DNA of 64,000 nucleotides from Cytobacillus oceanisediminis 2691 (GTDB lineage Bacteria > Bacillota > Bacilli > Bacillales > Cytobacillaceae): assembly GCF_007678455.1 (NCBI RefSeq), contig NZ_VEEP01000008.1, positions 1 through 64,000 of the forward strand, written 5' to 3'. Positions 1 through 9,900 of the stretch are shown piece after piece (the first letter of the stretch is position 1; every line of letters begins with the position of its first letter). The notes beneath the pieces were generated by a model. That model ran no database searches. It was not told the origin of the DNA and was given only the letters and a program-made list of their open reading frames with translations. Made by a program: the position numbers and the translations under genes.

Positions 1-3000
1 CTTCACTGTTTGTTTTGGAGATGACATTGCCGTTGTCGTCATACTCATAACGTTCTTTTCCGGCTGTCTGCAGCTGGTTCATGGCATTATACGTGTATTC
101 GCTGGTTCCTTCGTCATCCGTCATCGTCAGCCTGTTTCCGGCTGCATCGTAGGTGTACTTGACTTTGCTTTGTGGATTCACCAAATAATCTGGCAGGTTA
201 TCCACTGGTCCGTTGCTTAGGTCAAGTTCGATGTTTCCATCAGGTCCGCATGATAAAGGTGATTTGTTATTTTTGCCGTTGTTTTCTTTGCCCTTAGACG
301 GTTTTTCCTTTTCTGCCGGTTTTCCTTTTCCTTTTTCAGAGCTGTCTTTTCCGCCCTTGTTTGGATTATTTCCTTTATCAGACTTGTTCTTGTCTTCTCG
401 AGCAGGAGACTTGCCCTTGTCTTTAGTTTCACCAGTAGTTTTCTCTTCTGGCTTTCCTGTAGTCTTCTCCTCTTTGGCCTTCTTCTCATCTGAAGCATTA
501 GGCTCTTTATTTTTTTGTCCTTTCTCCGAACCTGGTGCCGTTTCAGAAACATCAGCTTTTGCTGCTTCGGCCTTAGAGCCGCTAAAGAAGCTGACTATGC
601 TTTCCCACAGATTCTTAAAGAACCTTCCGATTGCCTCTGCCGCTGCTTTTATTTTTTCTTTAATAAAGGCAATGATTTTGTTTTCGTTTTTCTCTTCCTC
701 AGTCTTTTTGTCTTTTGAGTCTGACGAAGCTGCTGCTTCCTTCACTTCATCCTCAGCATTAGAAGAATCAAGAGTGGAATCCAGAGCTTCTTCTTTGCCA
801 ACCTTTCCATTTTCCGGGTTTTCTGATTCGGACACTGAGGTGCCTGTTGCGTCTTTCTCCTCAGAACCGCCAATCATGTCACCAATAAGGGGAAGGGCAA
901 CAATTTTTTCTTGTATTTTCTTCATTCCAGATTCGATCGACTCTATTCCTGATTCAATCGACTCTGAAATTTTCCCCGGTTTCTTGCTGCCATCGGAAGG
1001 AGTATCCGGCTCATTCCTCAGTCCTTTGATCTTCTCCTTTGGATAAATGACTTCTGTCAATCGATTCAAGGCATCGTAGCTATACTTTGTAGCCGCTCCG
1101 TCTTCCTCGATCTGCGCAGTACGATTGCCGTTTTTATCATACTGATACGCAAAGGAAGAGAAGACTCCATCTGAATTTTTGTTTTCAATTTCAGACAGGT
1201 TTCCATCTTTGTCATAGCTTCTGGCAATGGTGTTGCCGTTCGCCATGCTTCTCTTGATTTCACGGCCCAGGCCATCGAACTTAAAGGATGTGACGTTTTC
1301 ATCAGGATCCGTCACACTGGACATTTGGTTCCGCTCGTCATAGGTATAGGCAGTGGTCCGATCCTCGCTGTTTGTTACCTGGAGCATGTTTCCAACTGCA
1401 TCGTACTTGAATTGCAGCTGTTTTTCCAGCTTTACATTGTCCTGCAATGTCATCCTGCCCATCGCATCATATTGATATTTTTCATGGGATGCAGGGGAAG
1501 ACAATTCCGACAATCTTCCGGCTTTATCATATTGATAGTTGATCTTTTCATCGCCATAGTCGGCGCTTTTCACCTGGCTCAGCTGTGAGTATTGATAAGC
1601 AACCGTATTGCCATTCGGCATCGTGACGCTTCCGAGCTGGCCTGCAGGGTCATATGAATATTGCGTCTGCTTGCCGAGCGGATTTGTCTCTTTTGAAACC
1701 TGGCCATTAAGATTATACTGCCAGCTTCTCATGTTTCCATTCGGGTCGGTCTGCTTGATCATCTGGCCGAGCTTGTCATATTCATATTGGGCAGTTCCCT
1801 TTAAAGCATCCTCTACCTTGGATAACCGATTCAAAGAGTTATATTGATAAGAGGTATTGTAGCCTAAAGGGTCTGTTTCTTTTACAAGATTGCCCGCTTT
1901 GTCATATTCATATTTTCTCGTATTTCCTTGAGGAGAGATTTCCTCAACAAGACGGTTCAGTGGGTCGTATTTATAGCTGGTTACGGCACCAACCTGATTG
2001 TTAACAGTCAGCATGTTCCCGGCTTTGTCATACTCCCAGTGAGTCTTGGAGCCTTTTGCATCTGTTACCTGGACAGGACGGCCGATTTCGTCGTATTGGT
2101 ACGAAACCTGGTGCTCAAGCGGATCTGTTTCGCTTAATACATTTCCTTCCGCATCATACGTATACTTCGTTTTAAAACCAAGAGGATTGGTTTCCTCAAG
2201 GAGGTAGCCTACTTTATTGTATGTGTATTTCCATGTCTCTCCCGCAGGATTTGTCTTCTCGAGGGTCCTGGAGAGCAGGTCATATTTAAATCCGGTTTCC
2301 CCTCCAGCCGGATCTGTCAGCACTTCAAGATTCCCGGCGCTGTCAAACTTGTACTTTGTTGCGCGCATCAGCGGGTCGATTGCTTTTGTATTCCTGCCAA
2401 TGGCGTCATATTCGTAAGCCCAGATTCCGCCTTCAGGATCGATTTCCTGTACGAGATTGCCAAGCTTGTCATACTTGTAAGCAGATTTTCCGCCGTCTGG
2501 GTTTGACTGGGCAGCCAATCTGTTCAGTTTGTCATACTGGTAGGAAATTTTCCCGTCCGCCGGGTTCGTCATGCTTGTCATGTTGCCAGCAAGGTCATAT
2601 TCATAGCTTGTTGCATGGCCATTTTTATCGACTGCCGAAAGGACATTGCCCACTGAGTCATAAGTTGTTTTTTCAATATTGCCGAGTGCATCCTTCACTT
2701 CCGTCAGACGGTTAAGAGGATCGTATTTATAAAATGTCTTGTTCCCTAAAGGATTCGTTTCCTCAATCAGATTCTGGAGCGCATCAAATTTTTGGCTAAT
2801 GACTGCTCCAGTTGGATCGGTTACTTTTACGATTCCTGCCTGATCACTGAACTCATACTTCGTCGTTTTGCCGCGTCGGTCTGTTTCAGATACCAGCCTG
2901 CCAAGGGCATCATAATCAAATGAACTGCTTTTCCCCATAGGATCGACAGTTTCAAGGATATTTCCGACCTCATCATATTGGTACTTGGTGACCCCGGCCA

Positions 3001-6000
3001 TTGGATCGATTGTTTCTATATTTCTTCCCAGTGCATCATAATTATGTGAAGTGACTGCACCATTCGGCATGATTGCCTGTTTTAAACGGCCGGCCTGGTC
3101 GTATTCATAGGATGTTGCCTGATTAAGCGCGTTGATTGTTTTGATCAGCTGGCCAAGCTTATCGTACTGGTATTGTGTCTTATTTCCTGCAGGATCCGTC
3201 ACTGAAAGCAGCTCACCTGCAAGGCTGTATTCCATTTCGGAATTCTGGCCAAGGGCATCGGTTACTGTCTTTACGTTGCCGAATTCGTCATATTGGTAGG
3301 AAGTATTATTGCCAAGAGGGTCAGTCATGCTCGTAACCCTTCCCAAGGCGTCATACTTCATTTTTTGTTCGGCTCCATTAGGCTGTGTCACCGACTCTGC
3401 CTGTCCTAATGGATTGTATTGATACTCTGTCTTCCCTTGAAGCGGATCCACCATCTCTTTAACCCGGCCAAGCTTGTCGTATGCCCATGTCATCGTCTGC
3501 TTGAGCGGGTTCGTCATGGTTAGGGTCCGGCCCATCACATCATAGGTATAGCTGGTTGCTCCCTTGATATCTTCCGATTTTGTCACTCTGCCGAATGAAT
3601 CATAGGACAGTGTCGTTTTCTGCCCTAGCGGATTAATGGCCTCATATAATCTGCCTGCATCATTGTACTTGTATTCTGTAACAGCATTATCCGGCCGTGT
3701 TTCCCTTGTGACCTGGTCAAGGACGTTATAGTAAAATTGTGTTTTTTGGCCGAGTGCGTCCTCAATGATGGTTGGACGGCCTGCCTTGTCATAGGTCCAG
3801 GCTGTCTTTTCGCCAAGAGCGTTGCTAAACTCGCTGATCAAGCCCAGGCTATTGTATTTGTATGTCAGTTTCGTTCCATCTGGACGAGTGTAAGTTGATG
3901 TGTTATCTGCTGCATTATAGGTCCACTTATGGACTCTGTCCATCTGGTCTACTGTTTCAACCAGGCGGTCCAGTTCATCGTATTTGAAGGTTTGAGTGCT
4001 TTCTTTTGGACCTATGATTTTTTCGGTACGGCCTAATTCATCGTAATAGAATGAAGTGACCTGGTTCAGCGGATTTTTAATCGCCGTCAGGTTCCCTATC
4101 GCATTATAAGAATAGGTAATCTTTCCTCCTGCAGGGTTGATTACCCCTGTTGCATGGCCGTTTTTATCATAATCATAACTCGTGACCTGTCCGAGAGCAT
4201 TTTTCACTGTGGCGAGCTGCCCGCCAGGATGGTAAGTATACTCCTCGGTGGTTCCGTCACGGAGCGTCTTTTTATAAACCTGTCTAATAGAATCATATAA
4301 ATAAGATTCTTTTGTGCCGTCCTCATATACTTTATCCTTTAATAAGCCAAGTCCGTTATAGACATACTGGACTGTCTGGCCATCAAAAGATTTCTCTTTT
4401 TTCAAACGCCCGATTGAATCATATTCATAGCTTTGTACTCTTCCTGCTGGATCAGTGATTGATGTAATCTGCTGGGAGTTATTGTACTTATAGCTGGTTG
4501 TGCGGCCAAGCTCATCCTTGATTGTGTCAACCAGGCCCTTTGAGTTATAAACATACTCGAGTGTACCCCGTGGCGATGTCACTTTCTCCGCCCCGTGCTC
4601 TCCATAAACATAAGAGGTTGTACCCTCGATTGTTTTAAAGGTTTTCAGTCTGCCAAGTCCGTCCCAATCATAGGATATCACCTGGTTTCCTGGTGCCGTT
4701 ACAGTTTTTACCCTTCCAGTCTTGCTGTCATAGGAATAGACATATTGGTATCCTTTTGGGTTTGTAATGGTTTCCAGTTTGCCAGCGTTATCATACTTAT
4801 GGGATGTCACCTGACCCAGCTGGTTGGTAATCGTCAGGATCCTGCCAGCCTTGTCATAGGAATACTGCAGCGTCTTCCCATCAGCATAGGTGATCTTAAG
4901 GAGATTCCCATCCCCGTCATATTGATATTGCTCTCTATAGCCGTTAGGCTCCTGCATCGATTTGATGTGCCCAAGGCTGTCAAAAGTGTAGCTGGTGATT
5001 TCACCTTTTGCGTTCTTCGCCTGTTTCATGTTGCCAAAAGCGTCGTATTCGAAGGTGATTTGAGCGCCAGCAGAATCCTTCGCCCAAAGCATGCGGCCCT
5101 TGCTGTCGTGGCCATAAGTCGTAACAATTCCATTTTCCGTTTTCTTTGTTAATTTTCCGTTGGAATCGTAGTCATAAACGGTTGATTTTCCAGTGGATTC
5201 ATTGATCGTTTTTGGCTGATTCCATAAGTCCTCATATGTATAGGTTGTGGTTACGCCAAATATGTCAGTCTTTGTCTTAATACGATCCTTATCATCATAG
5301 GAAAAGCTTTCTGTTCCTGTGCTGGAAATTTTCTTCGTTATCTTTCCATTATCGTTGTTTTCAAAGTTTGTCTGATATCCCAGCGGGTCAGTGACACGGA
5401 CAGCCTTCTCTTTTGCAATATGATAAGTCCATGCTTCTCCTGCTGGATTTTGCTTAATGGTTTTCGTCAGTTTTCCTGAACCGTCAGTTGTATAAGAATA
5501 GCTATACAGGACAGCGCCAGCAGGATTTTTCGCCGTTTTGACACGATTGTTGCTGTCATACGTGAATGAAGTGGTTTCCCCTTCACCATTTGTGATCCCT
5601 GAAATACGGCCGCCGTCATAAGAATAAGTGATTGATTTATTTCCTGGGTAGTTTACGTTTTCCAGTCTTCCAGAGCCATCATAAGAGAAGCTGATTTTAC
5701 GGTTTTCTGGATCAATCAGCTCACTGATATGGCTGCCTGACCATTTGATCTGGATCGTGCGGCCGTAATCGTCTGTCATCGTTTCAAGCTTGCCTTTATT
5801 GTCGTAACCGTATTGAATGCTGTTGCCATAACGATCTGTTTGTTTGACCAATCTTCCGACTTTTTCGTCCTGGCCTTTTCTCCACGATGCATAGTAGCCA
5901 TAATAGGTATATTTTGTTTTATCAGCTGTTTCAACAACATACTCAAACTGGCTAATCCTTGTAAGCTTATCGCCATTGGCCGCTGTAATATACTCGCCCT

Positions 6001-6592
6001 TGTCAAGCTCATAGTTTGTCATGGAGTCTTCATCGTATTCGGTCACATAGGCATTCGGATCTTTCTTGTCGAATGCGTAGCTTTGGGTGCTGCCGTCTAG
6101 GCGGCTTTCTCCCATTGAAAACTCGGCATACATTTCGAGTCTTGATTCCAGTGATGTGGTCCAGCCTTTCCCAAAAGGACCATCTTCGGTATTATTGCTG
6201 GAGTAATCTCTCTTGATGCCAAACGGACGCAATACTTCCGGAACAAGAATATCTTCTTCCTTCAGTTCCAAATATCCGTTTTCGATGTTGATAGGTGGTT
6301 CAGCAGTCGTGTTTGCAGGCGGCGGTGCCTGCTGCTGCTTTCGTGGAGCCACCTGGCTGTTTGGAATTTCCGGTGAAGTATTTGGCACCGGGGGCTTGAT
6401 TCCCTGGGCTGGATTGTTGACCGGCTGATGCTGGTCGATTTCCGGCAGCAGGCCAAGAAGGTTCTCAGGATTCGAATAAAACTCCTGTTCAAAAGCTTTC
6501 TTCTCAGCAAATGCCTGTGCTGGATAGACCCCAACACTACTGAATAGGATGATTGCAGATAAAAATATTACGGTAAATCTTTTAAAATACAT
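1..6592 (-). CDS. RHS/YD-repeat secreted protein, 3' end outside window
   Basis: The frame is open from an ATG at 6592 to the window edge, about 2197 codons, with AGGAG seven bases upstream. It begins with a Sec signal peptide (basic start, hydrophobic stretch, cleavage after AQAFA near residue 30), then a Pro/Gln-rich linker, then the entry domain of RHS proteins (residues about 95-210), then dozens of YD repeats of the form Y-D-x-x-G-x-L/R. Near 200-1040 the repeats are broken by about 260 residues of charged, Lys/Glu/Ser-rich sequence containing a short amphipathic stretch (AFIKEKIKAAAEAIGRFF), after which YD repeats resume. RHS shells such as B. subtilis WapA are secreted or wall-linked and usually carry a variable C-terminal toxin; that end, and any immunity gene, lie outside the window. 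It has its own promoter and riboswitch, so it is not simply the tail of the T7SS operon. Toxin function is inferred from the family. Confidence 0.93.
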   Translation of the reverse strand, partial: MYFKRFTVIFLSAIILFSSVGVYPAQAFAEKKAFEQEFYSNPENLLGLLPEIDQHQPVNNPAQGIKPPVPNTSPEIPNSQVAPRKQQQAPPPANTTAEPPINIENGYLELKEEDILVPEVLRPFGIKRDYSSNNTEDGPFGKGWTTSLESRLEMYAEFSMGESRLDGSTQSYAFDKKDPNAYVTEYDEDSMTNYELDKGEYITAANGDKLTRISQFEYVVETADKTKYTYYGYYASWRKGQDEKVGRLVKQTDRYGNSIQYGYDNKGKLETMTDDYGRTIQIKWSGSHISELIDPENRKISFSYDGSGRLENVNYPGNKSITYSYDGGRISGITNGEGETTSFTYDSNNRVKTAKNPAGAVLYSYSYTTDGSGKLTKTIKQNPAGEAWTYHIAKEKAVRVTDPLGYQTNFENNDNGKITKKISSTGTESFSYDDKDRIKTKTDIFGVTTTYTYEDLWNQPKTINESTGKSTVYDYDSNGKLTKKTENGIVTTYGHDSKGRMLWAKDSAGAQITFEYDAFGNMKQAKNAKGEITSYTFDSLGHIKSMQEPNGYREQYQYDGDGNLLKITYADGKTLQYSYDKAGRILTITNQLGQVTSHKYDNAGKLETITNPKGYQYVYSYDSKTGRVKTVTAPGNQVISYDWDGLGRLKTFKTIEGTTSYVYGEHGAEKVTSPRGTLEYVYNSKGLVDTIKDELGRTTSYKYNNSQQITSITDPAGRVQSYEYDSIGRLKKEKSFDGQTVQYVYNGLGLLKDKVYEDGTKESYLYDSIRQVYKKTLRDGTTEEYTYHPGGQLATVKNALGQVTSYDYDKNGHATGVINPAGGKITYSYNAIGNLTAIKNPLNQVTSFYYDELGRTEKIIGPKESTQTFKYDELDRLVETVDQMDRVHKWTYNAADNTSTYTRPDGTKLTYKYNSLGLISEFSNALGEKTAWTYDKAGRPTIIEDALGQKTQFYYNVLDQVTRETRPDNAVTEYKYNDAGRLYEAINPLGQKTTLSYDSFGRVTKSEDIKGATSYTYDVMGRTLTMTNPLKQTMTWAYDKLGRVKEMVDPLQGKTEYQYNPLGQAESVTQPNGAEQKMKYDALGRVTSMTDPLGNNTSYQYDEFGNVKTVTDALGQNSEMEYSLAGELLSVTDPAGNKTQYQYDKLGQLIKTINALNQATSYEYDQAGRLKQAIMPNGAVTSHNYDALGRNIETIDPMAGVTKYQYDEVGNILETVDPMGKSSSFDYDALGRLVSETDRRGKTTKYEFSDQAGIVKVTDPTGAVISQKFDALQNLIEETNPLGNKTFYKYDPLNRLTEVKDALGNIEKTTYDSVGNVLSAVDKNGHATSYEYDLAGNMTSMTNPADGKISYQYDKLNRLAAQSNPDGGKSAYKYDKLGNLVQEIDPEGGIWAYEYDAIGRNTKAIDPLMRATKYKFDSAGNLEVLTDPAGGETGFKYDLLSRTLEKTNPAGETWKYTYNKVGYLLEETNPLGFKTKYTYDAEGNVLSETDPLEHQVSYQYDEIGRPVQVTDAKGSKTHWEYDKAGNMLTVNNQVGAVTSYKYDPLNRLVEEISPQGNTRKYEYDKAGNLVKETDPLGYNTSYQYNSLNRLSKVEDALKGTAQYEYDKLGQMIKQTDPNGNMRSWQYNLNGQVSKETNPLGKQTQYSYDPAGQLGSVTMPNGNTVAYQYSQLSQVKSADYGDEKINYQYDKAGRLSELSSPASHEKYQYDAMGRMTLQDNVKLEKQLQFKYDAVGNMLQVTNSEDRTTAYTYDERNQMSSVTDPDENVTSFKFDGLGREIKRSMANGNTIARSYDKDGNLSEIENKNSDGVFSSFAYQYDKNGNRTAQIEEDGAATKYSYDALNRLTEVIYPKEKIKGLRNEPDTPSDGSKKPGKISESIESGIESIESGMKKIQEKIVALPLIGDMIGGSEEKDATGTSVSESENPENGKVGKEEALDSTLDSSNAEDEVKEAAASSDSKDKKTEEEKNENKIIAFIKEKIKAAAEAIGRFFKNLWESIVSFFSGSKAEAAKADVSETAPGSEKGQKNKEPNASDEKKAKEEKTTGKPEEKTTGETKDKGKSPAREDKNKSDKGNNPNKGGKDSSEKGKGKPAEKEKPSKGKENNGKNNKSPLSCGPDGNIELDLSNGPVDNLPDYLVNPQSKVKYTYDAAGNRLTMTDDEGTSEYTYNAMNQLQTAGKERYEYDDNGNVISKTNSE

Positions 6593-6662
6593 AAAAACTC
6601 CTTTCTTTCCGTCTGTAAAAGGGCATACTTCGCCTTTTGGTTACCGGTAAAAAAGGAGTTTA
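6593..6662 (-). promoter_or_regulatory. Expression platform: anti-SD / SD inverted repeat
   Basis: The RBS of the RHS gene lies in AAAGGAGUUU (plus 6595-6604). An exact 10-base complement, AAACUCCUUU, lies upstream in the same transcript (plus 6652-6661), just after the riboswitch aptamer. Between them is a small hairpin (AAAAGGC / GCCCUUUU). The anti-SD region CCUUUUUUAC can also pair with GUAAAAGG at the 5' edge of the aptamer. This suggests that ligand binding frees the anti-SD to mask the RBS, but the direction of control is inference. Confidence 0.55.
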
Positions 6663-6674
6663 CTAGGATGAATG

Positions 6675-6769
6675 ATTCACGGCAACCCAGCCGCCATAAT
6701 AGGATATACCCACCTTAGGCCTGAAGCTTTGCGTCCCCGCCTTTCAACGGGTTTGCCTTTTACTTGAAT
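6675..6769 (-). ncRNA. Cyclic di-GMP-I riboswitch (GEMM-I aptamer)
   Basis: Read on the minus strand the leader contains the hallmark GEMM-I blocks in order and at normal spacing: GGCAAACC, a GAAA tetraloop hairpin, GGGACGCAAAGC, GGCCUAA, a second hairpin, then GGGUUGCC, which pairs back to GGCAA. An outer AUUCA/UGAAU helix closes it. GEMM-I aptamers bind cyclic di-GMP. It lies about 80 nt upstream of the RHS start codon. Confidence 0.93.
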
Positions 6770-6788
6770 AGTTATAAAGTTATAGTTC

Positions 6789-6816
6789 AATATAACTATA
6801 CTACATTATTTTACAA
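6789..6816 (-). promoter_or_regulatory. Sigma-A-like promoter of RHS transcript
   Basis: Minus-strand TTGTAA, 16 bases, TATATT, placed so that transcription would start about 15 bases before the riboswitch outer helix. The surroundings are AT-rich, so chance matches are possible. Confidence 0.4.
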
Positions 6817-6864
6817 ATTCTGATTATTTTTTATAAAATAGGACAATTTTCCTAATTATTGTCG

Positions 6865-6902
6865 AAAAAAAGAATCCAGAGGATGGATTCCTCTGGATTC
6901 TT
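6865..6902 (-). terminator. Rho-independent terminator after Ig-repeat gene
   Basis: A 13-bp perfect stem (AAGAATCCAGAGG and its complement) with a short loop is followed by a run of T on the minus strand. It begins just after the stop of the Ig-repeat gene, so it separates the T7SS operon from the RHS transcript. Confidence 0.9.
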
Positions 6903-6907
6903 TTTCT

Positions 6908-9900
6908 TTATTCTTCAACTTTCATCCTTCTTCTGCGTATCACTACCGTAGTTGCGGCAACTACAAGACCTACTACTCCGACCAGTGTACCGCCAAGCAA
7001 AGGTTTATTTTCATAAAACTTCACCAATGCTCCCTTTTCGACGATTTCAAATGAAATGACTGTTGTTTTTTCATTGCCTGCTTCGTCATATGCGGTAACT
7101 GCGATTTCGTAAGGCTTGATTTCAGCCAATTTGGTTTTGATTACTTTGTAGCCATTTTCTTCTAATACGTCCCCTTCGAACATTTCGCCGTTAATCATGA
7201 CAGATTTTATTTTGTCATTTGGATTATCCAGGCGGATGGCGATGTCAACAGGGTCATAGTATTTTTCTTTATTTTTCACACCTTCATAAACTACCTTTGG
7301 CGCGGTTTTGTCGATAATGAACTCGACGCTCAGCTGCTGGATGTTACCTGCCTTATCCTTTACTTCGAAGAACATGACGTGCTTTCCTTCTTCCTTGATT
7401 GGATCACCTTTTTCATATGGCTTTCCGTCAAGCATCATTGCGATGATATCGTAAGAACTCATATCATCAATCAGCAGCTGAGGCAGCAGATCCGTGTTGA
7501 AATACTTATTGGAAATTGGCTCTTTGAACTTGATGACTGGCTTTGTTTTATCGATTGTGAAGACGATCGTACGTGATGAAACGTTTTTCGCCAGGTCTGT
7601 TATTACTGCTTTTAAAATATAATCCTGTTCGTATTCAAGCTTTGTTCCGTTTTCGAATGGTTTGCCGTTCAAAGTAACGGATGTCTTGCTGCTATCCAAA
7701 TGGATATCTGAATAGGTCACTTTCGGCGCGATGTTTTTATTGAAAAAGCCATCGAGTACTCCGGAAATATTCAGCATTGGCTTTGTAGTATCAAGTGTGA
7801 AGCCGATTTCAAGTGTTGATTCATTGCCGGCTTTGTCGCGAGCAAGAACCTTGTATGTGTATTTCATTTCCTTTGCTGCAACAGGGATGTTTCTGCCAAG
7901 GTTTGCACCGTTGTTCAGTGTCGCGGATACAATCATATCTTCCGCTTCATCCAGAGCAAATTCCGGAGTGAATACTTCATTGATATACTCGCCATTCTTA
8001 ATGACACGATTCTGTCCTTTAAACTTCGGCGTAATGACAGGCTTCGTCTTGTCGATGGTGAACTTCATCGTCTTGCTGAAGCTGTTGCCTGCTTTGTCAG
8101 TTGCTTCTACCAGGATGTTGTACTCACCCTCTCCGCTGAAGTTATGGCGGAAGGAAGCAAGGTCTCCATTTACAGAGAAACCGCCGGCGTTATATCTTGC
8201 ACCGTTTCTTGTAACAGTGATTCTGTTGATATCCAGGTTCACATCTTTGATTGCAGCGTTAACAGGTTTATCAACATTGTAATAGGCGTTATTTTCCACA
8301 CCTGTGATCTCAATTTCCGGTTTGGTCTTGTCGATGGTAAAGGTCCTTTTTTCAGTGATTGGACCGTTACCGGCTTTGTCCTCTGCAGTAGCAAGGATTG
8401 TGTAAAGACCGTCCCTGGTAAAATTGTATCCCAGGTTCGAAAGTTTTCCGCTGTTCTTCCATGTACCAATAGGGAATGCAGCTCCATCTTTCGTAGCGCT
8501 GATGCTCACATTGTTCGTTTTATAATTCAGTTCGTCAATCGAGATGGTGACATATTTGCTTTCAGGATTGAAAGAGTTATTTTCTGCTCCATCGATTTTT
8601 ACGATTGGATTGGTTTTGTCGATGATGAAAGCAAGTTGGTCATGTCTCTTTGAATTGCCGGCTTTATCGGTAGTCTTAAGATTGATTACATATTCGCCTT
8701 CTTCAAAGAATGTGTAGCTGTTGACAGCAATTGTTTTTGAATCAGCAAGCAACTTCATTTGTCCCACATTATATGGCTTGCCATTTTTCTCAACTTTTAG
8801 TTCTGTGTTTGAAAGATTGATATTGCGGTCTTCAACTTTCATTTTGACCAGCATGTTCTTTCTGTAGTCATTACCATCTTGAATCTCAGTCACTAGTTCT
8901 ACATTAGGCGCTGTCTTGTCAATCGTGAACTTGAGAGTTTTCATATCAGCACGATTTCCGGCTGCATCTTCTGATTTAACAATGATTTCATAGTCATTAT
9001 CAGCTTCAAACCTGTGCTTTAAAATTGTTTCTTGATCAACGTTTTCCCACTTAACAGGATACTTGACCTTTTCCCCATTCACTTTAAACTCGATTTCCAC
9101 TTTATTATTTTCAAAGTTTCGCTCGTTTACCTGGATTTTAATCTCTCGGTCTTTGTTATTGAACGAATTATCTTCAGCGCCAGTAATTTTAATTTCCGGC
9201 TGAGTATCGTCCACAGTGAAAGTCCTTTTCATGGTTGACTGGTTTCCTGCTTTATCCGTTGCTATGACGGTGAATTCGTAGTTTCCGTCGCCTTTGAATG
9301 TGTAGTCATTTGTAGTTTTTTCACCCTTATCGGTCCAGGAAAGTTTTTGTTTCTCCCCACCATTTATCTTGTAATAGACCTCTACATTCATGTATTCATG
9401 GTTATGCTCATCAACCTGGACCTTAATCAAGTTTCCGCCCTTTACAAAGTCCCTATCTTTTATTCCACTTAAAGTAAGCTCCGGTTTCGCCTTATCAATC
9501 GTGAAAGATATCGGCTTAATGGCATAGCTATTTCCCTTTTTGTCATAGCCTGAGAATTCTAACTTATAGTCTCCCTCTTCTTCAAAAGACAGGACCTGGT
9601 AGGCAGTTTTCAGTCTACCTTTATTTTCTTTTGTCCACTTGTCATATTCAACAATTGTCCCGTCTTCTTTTGTGACTTTCAGCAGGGACTTGCTCAGGTC
9701 AAGTGTTAAGTCTTCTATGGTGAAGGTCGCATCCTTCAATCCTGGGTAATGGCCACTTTGCTGCAGGTTTTCTACCGTTAGCTTCGGTTCATTCTGGTCA
9801 ATCGTGAAAGTGATTGCTGAATCATTCACCGGTCTATTTGTTGCTTTGTCCTGGATGTCAAAACGGATTTCATAGTTACCGTCAGCATTGTAGCTATACT

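Noticed and set aside
213-1046. 277-codon plus-strand frame opposite the RHS gene
   Set aside because: Mirrors the Lys/Glu-rich insert of the RHS frame, giving Ser/Phe/Leu-rich sequence; no RBS.
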